Shown: one piece after another, positions 1 through 9,720 of the stretch
Position numbering within the stretch: the stretch's first letter is position 1
Layout of the letters: each line of letters opens with the position of its first letter
Source of the DNA: Dryococelus australis
Taxonomy: Eukaryota > Arthropoda > Insecta > Phasmatodea > Phasmatidae
DNA: 64,000 nt
NCBI GenBank assembly: GCA_029891345.1
Contig: CM056994.1
Span: 227,408,991 to 227,472,990 of the forward strand
Direction of reading: 5' to 3'
Translations under genes and position numbers: made by a program
The notes under the pieces: model-generated
Database searches by the model: none
The model's input: the letters and a program-made list of their open reading frames with translations, nothing else
Told to the model about the DNA's origin: nothing

Positions 1-73
1 TTCAAAGTTGTTAACTGAAGTTGATTGAGCATCATAGCTTTCGCATGCCTGGTGCCTTGAGTGTGCTGTTCAC

Positions 74-76
<3 letters not shown>

Positions 77-107
<31 letters not shown>

Positions 108-112
108 CAGTT

Positions 113-188
<76 letters not shown>

Positions 189-197
189 AACTGTAAT
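77..197. repeat. (TA)n microsatellite with inverted arms
   Basis: A first TA run (about 77-103) is followed by a 12-base arm ATTACAGTTCAA (104-115), about 35 TA units, and the exact inverse arm TTGAACTGTAAT (186-197). The whole segment can fold into one long hairpin. The open frames across it (poly Tyr-Ile) are artefacts of the TA repeat. Confidence 0.95.
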
Positions 198-2557
198 AAC
201 AGAAATAATTTCGATCGTTGCAATACTGCGCCTTACAAAATATTTTTAAGCGTTTAAAAACACAGAATTAAAAAAAATTACTGTTCTCCAAAATTTATGA
301 AGACCAAAATTTGTAATGCTTTGCTTTATGCCCCACTCTTTGACAAGTGTAAACAGACAGTATGAGAATAATTTATATGCCTGTGTTTCCAAAAACTAAA
401 TTTCGTACACAGAGCTTGCGGGCGGGAGGGGGGGTGGGGGGGTTGCTTGTGGAGTCATAAACATATTTATGATAACAAGGAAGCAATATTAGATTATGTT
501 ACCAATGCAATATACGGATATGGAGCACGCCAACAACAGCAGATTCTCTATAATCTAACCAAATTTACACTGAAGGTAACCAGGAGCCTAAAAATGATGA
601 ATTTTTTAAAACTACTTTTTTGAATGTTAGCATATTTACGTTTGTACTTCATGCAGAAAGTCTAACAGGGAATAAAATGTACAAGGCACCTACCAACTCC
701 TCTAAATTCTTATAACGTTATAATAATGTATGGCTTAACCGGGTATTCTGTGCCGGTGCACTTAGTACCAGAGGGTAGCGTTTTAACTAACTACGCCACA
801 GATGTCAGCCGAGGAAATTTTTTCGCGCCGATTGATTAAATATTTTGGCGCAGTGTAAGTCAGTATTCGAAGGGAATAATATAAAATTATGTATTCATCT
901 AAACAAAGTATAAAACAAAGTCTAAACTACTAGAAGAATTCTTATGCGTTTTTCACCTACATTTAGAGAATTTCTTGAAGAAGCTTTAGGATAAGTTAAG
1001 GATAACAGAGAAATATTGACGTTTTTAAATAAAGTCGGAAAAATCCGCTTTTCGGGCGCTTACATGGCTTACGCTGACTAAACCATAAGAGATACACCAA
1101 AGGCCTACTACAGAATTGTAGATCTCGGAAAGGTCTACAAAAATGTCCGCGACAGCATATGTTTATCTTTTAAGGATGACCCACAGTAACCACTTTTCCT
1201 TTTAAAATTTAATTACGAAGACTTTTTGAACAGCACAGTATTAATCGGATGTTAGTTACTTTGATCATTTAGTGTATATACTAACTAACAACCTAAACAA
1301 CGCCGTATTTGTAAATCGCACCCGAACAAGGCCGGGACGGGTCGCTAGTTATTTATAATCGTGGCTTCAATTTTTAAAACTAATTCTACCCCTATGTTTT
1401 TCTAAGTCCTTGACTAAAGTAAAGCAAGGGGAAAATGAAAATGAAAATAAAGGAGGCAAAAATCTGTTGAAATGCTTATGTAACAATAAAAAAAAAAAAC
1501 AATACAAAACGTCATGGAAATCACAATAAAGTGATGGTGTGAGAGTCAAACGTCGGGAATGATAAGGAATATCGTCGTTTTCAAAAATTATTTCACCAGT
1601 AATGTTTACAACTGATGTTGCTAGAAGTTCCAAAATATCTTCCAGTTCTCAATAAACTATACAAATATACTAACTAAAGTAAACTATGACCTGTGGCATT
1701 TTAAAGTAAAGTGTAACTAGAATATTAACAGTGTTACAGAATTCTATGTACATTATTTTAAGGGTCTTCATGTAATGAAATGTTGCTGTACTTTCATAGA
1801 GCAGTTTATAATTTGCACAACAACTGCACAGGTAGAAAATTAATTTAATAACTATATATATAATTATATATATATTTTTATAGAACACATTTCTTTCTAC
1901 GCCTGCTATTGTTCAATAACGAAATGGCTTACAGAAATGTATCCCTTTATAATGTTGCATTATTTAATTCACCCCAAAATTACATACATGCCCACATATG
2001 TATTAAACTCGGTTTATTTGAATTCGACCTGCAAATTAAAATATTTATGACACGTAGCTTAAAGTGACTCCCTAGGTCAATGCACGTCATACAATCTTGA
2101 TCTGAGTCACAATTTCACTTTTCATATATTATTATATATTTAAGATGGAATTTTGAGAATTGCATACAAAGGTGTCACTGAACAAAGTTACGAAAACATC
2201 CCGATGCTTATAGCAACTATTTAATTCCGTAGAAATAATAGTGTTCTACAGGTTTTTGCACAAGTATTTGCAATGCGGAAGCATTGAAAATGGCAGATTA
2301 TTAATTGCATATCGAAATTCACAAAACTGGTCATCTTGTGTCACTACTTTTAACCTCATTGTTTTCAAGGAATTTGAGCATCAGTTATCGAACGAAAAGT
2401 TGGAATGCCCAAGTGGTAGGCAACACGCACCATTCTACACAATAGGGCTGCAGCAGATCTGAAACTGTTATTATTTAGGGACTGAAGAACACATTAAAAT
2501 GTTAATTAAGAAAGGCTTTTACTAACAATAAATGCAAAAGAATCGCCGCTGTTTGTA
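198..2557. other. AT-rich sequence without recognised gene
   Basis: No open frame with recognisable protein content was seen on either strand. It holds a G-rich run near 420-443, a short poly-A near 1489-1499 and a TA-rich patch near 1850-1878. It could be intergenic DNA or an upstream intron of the channel gene that begins further right. Confidence 0.5.
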
Positions 2558-2772
2558 AACTGTAATAAAATTCTGTCGAACTCCCTAAACTGTAATGGAA
2601 ATTTTCAACCTGGCTGGAGGTATAGGAATGGTAAGCGTCACTTCTATACCAAGTTGGACAGTGCACTATGCATTTGACTCTTTCCTGAGCAAATATAGGA
2701 ACGCTACCATAGATATATGGGAAAATAACTTACCGGCTGTGCTTATACGTATGGACGGGTATGGTAAATTTG
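2558..2772. repeat. Dispersed repeat, copy A of two
   Basis: About 215 bases clearly resemble 44089-44341. Both share the stretch around CATTTGACTCTTTCCTGAGC and then TATGGGAAAATA and TATGGTAAATTT. The frame starting ATGGAAATTTTCAACC is open for 65 codons here but not in the other copy, so I treat it as repeat sequence rather than a gene. The family is not recognised. Confidence 0.75.
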
Positions 2773-2814
2773 CGAATAATTTCTTAGAGTAGAGAGAGTA
2801 TAGGGCTTTTTAAC

Positions 2815-2962
2815 GTGCCCCGGTTTTACGCTTGAAGGCTTAGCAGGGGATGGCTTAAAGACTAACTTATAACCTAACTTAAATTAACACCCATGCCTTG
2901 CCCGGGGTTCGAACCCAGAGCCTCCTGCACCCCAGATCGGTGACACACCAACCGACTGAAAT
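2815..2962 (-). repeat. tRNA-derived SINE-like element (type 2)
   Basis: Read on the minus strand, 2962-2880 looks like a tRNA head with a canonical B box (GGGTTCGAACCCC, 2904-2916). A tRNA-unrelated body runs on to about 2815. It differs from the main SINE family of this window. No second full copy was noticed. Confidence 0.5.
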
Positions 2963-3929
2963 GGCGTATAGATATATCAAAATGAAAGGCGTGATTGTTT
3001 TAAATTTGTTGTAAACCAAAACAATTCCTCGTGACATTTTCATAAGATTATCAGTCCCTGAGGTATAAATGCTTCTGATCTGTTGTGTGGGGTACTATAA
3101 TGCCTACCAATCAGGCATTCCAATCCTTCTTTCTAAAAATGTATTCTCAGTTAAAAAAAAAAAAAAAAAAGGTTTAGCTATTTTCTCAGCCGTAAGTAGC
3201 GGCAAAGTTTAAATATAAATTCCTGCATTGGAGAAATGCCTTCTCAGTCCGTCAGGTGCAAATAAATATTATTCGTAAAAATTTTTGGACGATACTGCCT
3301 GGCATTAACTTAATAACCAGTTTCTAAAACTACTAGATATTTGATTTTACATATAATTACAATACTTTGAACACATATTTAAGATTTTAGTCCTGTTACA
3401 GGGTTCGTAGAAACATTCCACAAATAATAATTAGTTTGAAACCCTGAAGCCCTGCTTCAAGTCTGACACGCGTGTCAATTAGCAAACTCAAGCTGGTGAA
3501 ATGTGTGATGCCTACAATTTTCTGGACTACGATTAAATGCTGCTATTATGTATTATGGGGTTGGTGTGTTTACAGAATTACATGACGTTAATGAACTTGG
3601 TTAGCAAGTCTGCTTGGCTATTTGCCACGTCTGTATTTGGTAGCCCAGATAAATAAACTGTTATGTTGTATGAAGAGGGGTTTCTATATGAAGAGGCAAT
3701 ATTTTTGCTGCAGAAGAAGCTACTGTTTTTTTCTTCGCCCCCTCCCCCCTCATCCTTGGGGTGGCGCACGTCTGAACGATTCCAAGCGCTGAGTTATACT
3801 GAAGAGAGGCGCGCGGCGCTCCTAGCGCGGCCGAGCGCTGTCTGGTGGCTACTACTGGCAACGAGTTAAGCTTCACACACTCTGGCACCTTCCATACGCC
3901 TCTCTGCTATTCTCGCCGCCTCCATAACC
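2963..3929. other. Non-coding sequence, no gene seen
   Basis: AT-rich with an 18-base poly-A at about 3153-3170. From about 3720 the composition becomes GC-rich. The open frames here overlap on both strands and carry no recognised domain. Confidence 0.5.
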
Positions 3930-4085
3930 TTCCCGAGCCACGTTTTCGCGTATAAATGTTCGTCCCCAGCCCAAGCAAATGTGCAGTGTCCCTCTTCGAG
4001 ATGCGCGGGCTGGCCGACGATAGATCATGTCTACATCACTTCGTACTTCAGGGCTTCAGCATGCTAGACGCGTTTTCGCGTAATT
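3930..4085 (+). promoter_or_regulatory. Candidate TATA promoter with CGTTTTCGCG direct repeat
   Basis: A good TATA box (TATAAATG, 3951) sits in a local GC-rich island. CGTTTTCGCGTA occurs immediately before it (from 3941) and again 130 bases downstream (from 4071). This could be the promoter region of an old LTR or of an unseen transcript. No coding region follows that I can recognise. Confidence 0.25.
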
Positions 4086-4161
4086 TGAGTTCTACTCAAG
4101 TTAAGTATTGCAATTAATGTAGTGGTTGTTATGCTGGGGGTAGGGTTTCCCTTTTAGTACT

Positions 4162-4162
<1 letters not shown>

Positions 4163-4194
<32 letters not shown>
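4163..4194. repeat. Poly-T tract
   Basis: An uninterrupted run of about 32 T. It may be the reverse of a retroposon poly-A tail, but no element body was recognised beside it. Confidence 0.9.
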
Positions 4195-4198
<4 letters not shown>

Positions 4199-5559
4199 GA
4201 TTTTTGTGTATATGAATTTTGTAGGAAAGTGTTTCTTCACTGTTTTGATTGTGTGAATTTTCGATGTGGTATTTTATTGGAATGTTTGTAATAGGTGGGT
4301 TCTTCTTTTTTTTTTTGGCGTGCTGTAGGAATTATCTCCTGGACTACGATTTGTCAAAAGAATTTTAATGCCAAGGAGATTAGTGGATATTTCATGGCAT
4401 GCCTTTATACTCATGGTTAAATGTAATGAGGGTTTTTGGTTTTTCCCAATGGCATTCATGAAATTAGTATTCCATGTTGTACTTATTGGTGAATCATCAG
4501 ACGTACTTTACTTTAAAGTTTTAATGGTGCTTACTTCAATCAAGGAGTCATTTTACCTTTTTCTAATGGGATTTCACAAGTGTTATTCAATTTGGGTGAT
4601 TTCTCAGAATATACGAATATTGCTGTTTTTCTGTTTGTTCTAATGCTTGTGTGTTCTCCCCTTCCCCTAGTTCACCGATTGGTAGCAAGCAACATAAATT
4701 AACAAAGGCAATTTATATGTTTCAATCAAGTTCCGAGGTAGATGTTGGTGATAATGAATAGATGGGCTTCAATATATTTGTATTGATTTTGGAATTTTTG
4801 TGTCCATTCTTTCTTGATTTCTTTAAATGTTGTGCGTCCTTCTCCTTGCCTTCCTTTAGCCCTGCGATGCCATAAAGGGGCGTAATAACCCTTAAATTTA
4901 AAACTATACCATTGAGAAGTCATTATTTAAGTATGGATTCCCTAGTTAGATTTTGTAGCTGCCAAGCCTAAAGGTAGTGACAAGAGACTATGTGTATTGT
5001 CAGTTTCAACTTACCGAATGATAATTCGTCATTACGAACCCAATTATGCTTCCGCATAAAAAAATTGCGTAATGAGAGTGGAAACGTCTATAATTTTAAC
5101 GAAGCAGTATACCGACAGCGACAGGTCTCGGGGACATGAGTTTGAATATCATTATTCACTTACACAATAAGTAAACACGCTAAGTTCCATATTAAATAGT
5201 CTATCTAACATATAAAACAAACAAGTGAATGCTGGTCTAACTTATATTGAATTGTATTTCCTTTAGTAAATATCTTAGGCCGATGTTTCTTAAACTCCCG
5301 GTTTTGGCAGATTTTCCTGTTGTATGTGCATGTATAAATGTTTAGAGTATGTATACGGTAGTGTTTCACAGACAAGTTGATATCCATTTGCCGCCTCTCC
5401 TCCTGAGCTGTTTCGATGATCTATTATAAAGCTTGAATATTTTTCTCGCTATCGTTTTGTCCTCAAACCAATAATAATATTAATAGTGTACTTTTTCTGG
5501 TGATCATAAAATGGCATGTTAAAAAAGTAAACACAGATTAATTTAGATGGAGATTTTTG
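4195..5559. other. Non-coding sequence, no gene seen
   Basis: T-rich on the plus strand. The short open frames have no recognisable domain. A gene-free stretch upstream of the small Penelope-like fragment. Confidence 0.5.
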
Positions 5560-5643
5560 GACATTCTCCCTGCAGACAAAGGTCGTGCCACTGCCATCCT
5601 AGACAAAGCAGACTATGCATCGCAATGGCGAATGTCCAGAAAT
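5560..5643 (+). pseudogene. Penelope-like reverse transcriptase fragment
   Basis: Twenty-eight codons read DILPADKGRATAILDKADYA and onward. This resembles the ADKG(N/R)ATVV motif near the N-terminus of Penelope-like element reverse transcriptases. Nothing else of such an element is visible, so this is a very short relic. The family assignment rests on this one motif. Confidence 0.45.
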
Positions 5644-7149
5644 GTCCATTTAATCATTCACCACCATTGCACTATTCATTCAAAGATCACACAAATAAAT
5701 TTAATAATGTTAGTCTGAATAAAATACAGTTTGCTACAAAATTTTTAAATATTTATTTAATGGATGAATTATTAAGGCAAATTTTAAAAATGTTACAAAT
5801 AAATTTGTTGGGGCCGAGCAATGGAGTTTCATTTTATTTAGGATAAAATATCAATGTCTGTACTCGCAATCTAGATATTAAAATATTTTCTTGTTCAAAC
5901 ATTACGTTTTCTGAAAAAATATATTGTGCTTGGTCAGTAGATTTATAAAACTATTCAGAATGTAATTCGTTAGAATAAATAATTAAATTTAACTAAAAAA
6001 GAAGAGAATTTTTTTCCTAATTTATGTTTATTAAGTGTCTTATGTTTCAGTGTTATGCGATGTATTAACATGTTTTTCGGTGTTATTTAGGTAATATCGC
6101 TATTAAAATGTCATTGTGTCTCTAGTAACTTGGCACATGCATTTACATCTTGCCTTCAAATACCAAATCAATCAATAATGCAGCCATTCCCTAGCACAAA
6201 ATTATTTTAGTAACGTTGTTCAGGAATTCATATTTTTGACTTTATCAATTTGTAGTCAAGTAAAGTTGACAGTTATGACGCCATACTCTTTTCGTGAAAA
6301 TACAATGTCAAAATTTTTCTGTGGAGCTATACGTGAAGTTGATTGTTGTTCACTCACTGGGAAGATTCTCTACTTATTTTTATTCAGAAAACATATTATT
6401 TTCTAATATTCTGGCGGCGATAGCAATGAAAGCATAGCATGAAACGTGGAGTTTATGTATTATTCCTTGTTCTTATAGCGAAAGACCTGTTACAAATACG
6501 TTTACGTGACACGACTCAACGTGAAAAAAATTATTTAGGGGCCATAGTATTTTAGAAGTAAACTATTTAACAATATTCTGAAAACAAATAGAGGTATACG
6601 TGGGAGCAGATGGAAGTACACATTTGAAAAATTGACTCACGTTTCGTCAGGGGTGTAGGGAGGGGGACTACCTACACCCTCTGGCTACTCCCCTGCTTCG
6701 ATAGTAGGTTCCTTAGTGGCGTGACAGCTGGCTGGCAAGCAGGTTCCGAGATGCTGGCTGCCGAACGCCATTCCAATATGCTGTTGGCCATGGGCAACCA
6801 TTTATCTGGTGTGTGCAGCTGGAGTTGACAGTGTAAGCGTCTGCTTCACCCCCGTCTTCTCAAGTACTGTGCGGCATAGTATAATGTGCTTGATGTTTGT
6901 GAATACTACTGGGCGCGGTGAAAGGTGGGTGCATGTGTGAGAGTGTTGGTGAAGGCGGTGTGCTTCTTACACAGCACGCATGCCAATCAGTCAGTCCTCG
7001 TGTGCCGCCGAGCACGCCCGACTGTGAAGTCTGCATGCAGACTGGTGAACGTCATAGACAGCTCAAATAAGCAGGAACGAGCTCGGCGTACTTTATTACA
7101 CGATACCTGCAACGAGTTCGGTCAAGCGTTGGACTGTGGCGCAAAATTC
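5644..7149. other. Non-coding sequence with a small inverted repeat
   Basis: Mostly AT-rich up to 6600. At 6651-6692 GGGTGTAGG and CCTACACCC form a short hairpin. The 6700-7150 stretch is GC-richer and open on the plus strand for 150 codons into the following SINE, without recognisable protein similarity. Confidence 0.45.
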
Positions 7150-7436
7150 AAATATGATACAGAATTTCGTCAGTATCACATCAGTATCGCCTCCCACCTA
7201 GGCGAACAGGGTTCGATTCTTGGCAGGGTCGCTCCCAGATTTTCGCTCGTGGGAATCATGCCAGATGATGCCTTCGTTCTCGGGTTTTCTCGGGGATCTC
7301 CAATCTTCCCGCTCTTGCGTTCCGGTGCTGCTCCATACCTCATTTCACCCTCATCGGCTCTCAATACCTTGATGTAAAGAGACACCCAAATTTCACCACT
7401 TTACTTTCCGTTGTAAAAAAAAAAAAAAAAAAAAAA
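7150..7436 (+). repeat. tRNA-derived SINE, family 1, copy 1
   Basis: A tRNA-like head with a B box (GGTTCGATTC, 7210-7219) is followed by the shared body (TTTTCGCTCGTGGGAATCATG, TTTTCTCGGGGATCTCC, CCCTCATCGGCTCTCAATA) and a poly-A tail at about 7416-7436. The body matches copies at 16.2, 25.0, 45.3, 49.4 and 52.6 kb. The tail fits target-primed insertion by a LINE partner. It is the best-preserved 3' end of the family here. Confidence 0.75.
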
Positions 7437-8640
7437 CCGGTTCGCTAAGAAACTCCCATCGCAAAAAAAACCCCCTTGAATAATAAAATGACAGACTACT
7501 TTTTCTTATAAAACTATCTATTCAAACTGTCTAAATATTTGGTTAATCATTCGTTTGAACTGAAAACACATCAATAATTTATTTAATGGTATTTTGCCAG
7601 AAGACCTTACGGCCTGCTTGGTGAACCCCGAACCTAAATGGGCCGGCCCTATTAGCTGACCGTTACTTTGTCGTTCTAATTAGCGGCCATAAACTAAAGC
7701 GTGTCAGGCCGCTGGTCAAAAGCGAAAGTTCTCTGCGGGGAGCTGGTCCTACGTGAAACTCGCAAAAACTTCCCGGCACTACTAAGAGAGTAAAAAAAAA
7801 ACCTACAGGAAACAGGAAGGATCTAATGGGAGATTCAGAGATTGCAGTTCATTGAACTAAATTTTCTGTTTCATTTTAATGTTATCTAAATGATGTTCGA
7901 CGTAATACTTTTCAGATGGTAGCCTGGTAACGTTTATTATAAAGTAATTATTTATTTATTTACACCCATGGGGAAACTTATGTTAAGACAAAATATGTAA
8001 ATACTGAAGAGTTTATATTTTTCTCTGTTATCCATATTTTTATTTATCTTCATGCACTTCCATCATCAAAGTTTGCAGGTATATGTGAGAAAATTATGTG
8101 TCAGCAGTCTGGTAGTATTCCACTCTTAGTTATCACTGTGCGTATTGACGAGGTGTATCGCTGGATGTAGGAAAGACGTGAAGTAGTTGGATCACTGGAG
8201 CTGTGAGAGGCAGTCCCGTGCTCCAGTGAGAGACGACGCTGCCTGAACCGTCTCATCACATGACAGAGGCTGATCAGAAGAAGGGGGCAGGTGGCTGCCC
8301 CCCTTCCTTTTCTTAATATGCACCCACCTCTTATAGTTTACTTAAAAGTAACTTGGAAGTTAACAGCACAACCTTTTTATTGCTTATTATTGTCGCCATC
8401 ATATTTCAGATAGCTGACTGGGAAAGGTTTCAAACACGTTAAATTCCCTAAGTATTTTCTTGAGTTTGACCAACATCCAAAAACTATCTGCAATTCTAAC
8501 AAAGAATCCCTTGCACTAGCAGAGTAAGAAATAATATTAGGACAGAAGGAACTTTTCAATGGCAGTTTGGAAGCAAAATTAATAAAGGAGAAACATACTC
8601 ACTATTTCGTGTTGTGTTATATGTTCTTTAGTATCTACAG
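7437..8640. other. Non-coding sequence, no gene seen
   Basis: No gene recognised. At 8281-8305 AAGGGGGCAG-GTGG-CTGCCCCCCTT forms a strong short hairpin. The sequence just left of 8641 is pyrimidine-rich and ends in a plausible splice acceptor (TATCTACAG). Confidence 0.5.
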
Positions 8641-8754
8641 TGACGTTGCACATCACGTAAGTAGTTCTAACGAAATAAGCGTATTTAACGAGAGAGTTTC
8701 ACCTATAAACAAATCAAGTTCGTTATCCAGAACAGTGCAAACATTGGCCACCAT
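8641..8754 (+). CDS. Candidate extra N-terminal exon of the channel gene
   Basis: An acceptor (TTTAGTATCTACAG, ending 8640) and a consensus donor (AT|GTGAGT at 8755) bound an open frame. It contains SSNEISVFNERVSP and SSSLSRTVQTLAT. The exon would leave two bases (AT). These join in frame to the coding exon at 9.6 kb only if that exon uses the second AG, starting at 9590 (AT+G = Met). The phase fit and donor are supportive. The low GC content compared with the other exons and the lack of a known homologue for the N-terminus keep this tentative. Confidence 0.35.
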
Positions 8755-8879
8755 GTGAGTTAATTTTGTCATATACAAACAGGTACAGAGAGAGTCACAC
8801 ACAAAATGTCTTATGCATTTGTGCATGGCCAAAAGCTCCCTCCCCTTTTTCCTTTTTCAAACGACTTTATTCCCTCCTG

Positions 8880-9215
8880 ACAAGCTCCATTTACACCAAA
8901 GCAAACAGAAATGAACACGCATGAACGAGCGTCAACGAACCGAGCATTACCATGGGAGTAAATTGTATGCGGATGCGAGCAAGTACCTTTCGTCCGTGTT
9001 CGTTGCAGGTTCGGTGCATATTCGCTGATGATCAGTTCTCTGTCGGTCTTTTCACCACCCCATTCTAAACTGTACGCTCATATTAGCTGTTTGCACCTCG
9101 CTTACACCAGGGAGAAGATCTGAGAATCAAACAAGAGCGAGTGGTAGCAAACACATGCGAATTGTTCGTACGTGTTCGCTTTTCTTTTTACTCCTATGTA
9201 AACAGAGCTTCTCCC
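8880..9215. mobile_element. MITE-like element with imperfect inverted ends
   Basis: The left arm (about 8880-8945, containing AAGCTCCATTTACA and GAACACGCATGAAC) matches the reverse complement of the right arm (about 9140-9215, containing GTTCGTACGTGTTCGC and TGTAAACAGAGCTT). The arms are roughly 50-60 bases and imperfect. No coding potential lies between, so a non-autonomous DNA transposon relic is likely. No second copy was seen in the window. Confidence 0.45.
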
Positions 9216-9309
9216 GTGGTGGAGGTTTGAGGTCACCACAACAAACATCAAGGGCGGATTCAGAAGGGTGAGGGGGGGTTGGGGAGGGGGTGTTACAAAG
9301 ACTTGACAC

Positions 9310-9325
9310 CTCCCCCCCCCCCCCC
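9310..9325. repeat. Poly-C tract
   Basis: A run of about 15-16 C follows a GGGGGGTTGGGGAGGGGG stretch (about 9270-9290). Part of a group of G/C homopolymers scattered through the window. Confidence 0.9.
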
Positions 9326-9587
9326 AGAACAAATCCTTACGTTGTCATGAAACTTTGTGAATATCTTAAAACTGAAATGACATGACATAAGTATTATTTA
9401 AAATACTGATCATATTTAATTAATTCAATATAATTTCCTAGAATTAGGCCTACAATGCTAGAGTGGCGGCCTCCGATGGCTCGAATAGGAGATCTAGACG
9501 TGGACGTGCACAATGGGTAAATGACTCCTCCCCAAACACGAAGTCTAGACGGGCTCCTGCCAGCAGGCGTGTTGTTGTGTGTGGCAG

Positions 9588-9720
9588 AGGATGGTGTACC
9601 CGGAGCACCTGGAGCTGGACATCCTGGCGAGGGCGAGGACGGGCTGCAGGAACGTCAAGGACTGGCAGGACTCGTGGAGCCAGCACGCCAGGGAGCCACA
9701 GCAGCACTTGTCGTCTCGGG
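9588..9720 (+). CDS. Cngl: Channel exon A: N-terminal cytosolic segment
   Basis: The frame reads [20 protein letters not shown] and then an acidic/Trp segment ending QQHLSSR, with one base left over. The acceptor is TGTGTGGCAG (ending 9587); AG at 9588-9589 is an alternative that moves the start to 9590. The donor is GTGAGC at 9721. The left-over G plus GT of the next exon makes Gly, which supports the join. N-termini of this family are poorly conserved, so this exon is assigned mainly by phase continuity and codon composition. Confidence 0.65.

Noticed and set aside
21-257. Open frames on both strands across the TA repeat
   Set aside because: They translate to Tyr-Ile repeats and are purely a product of the microsatellite.
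2904-2916. True tRNA gene on the minus strand
   Set aside because: There is a good B box, but the rest does not form a clean cloverleaf by eye and an unrelated body follows, as in a SINE.
6925-7377. 150-codon plus-strand open frame
   Set aside because: The second half is SINE sequence and the first half has no domain similarity; no matching splice structure.
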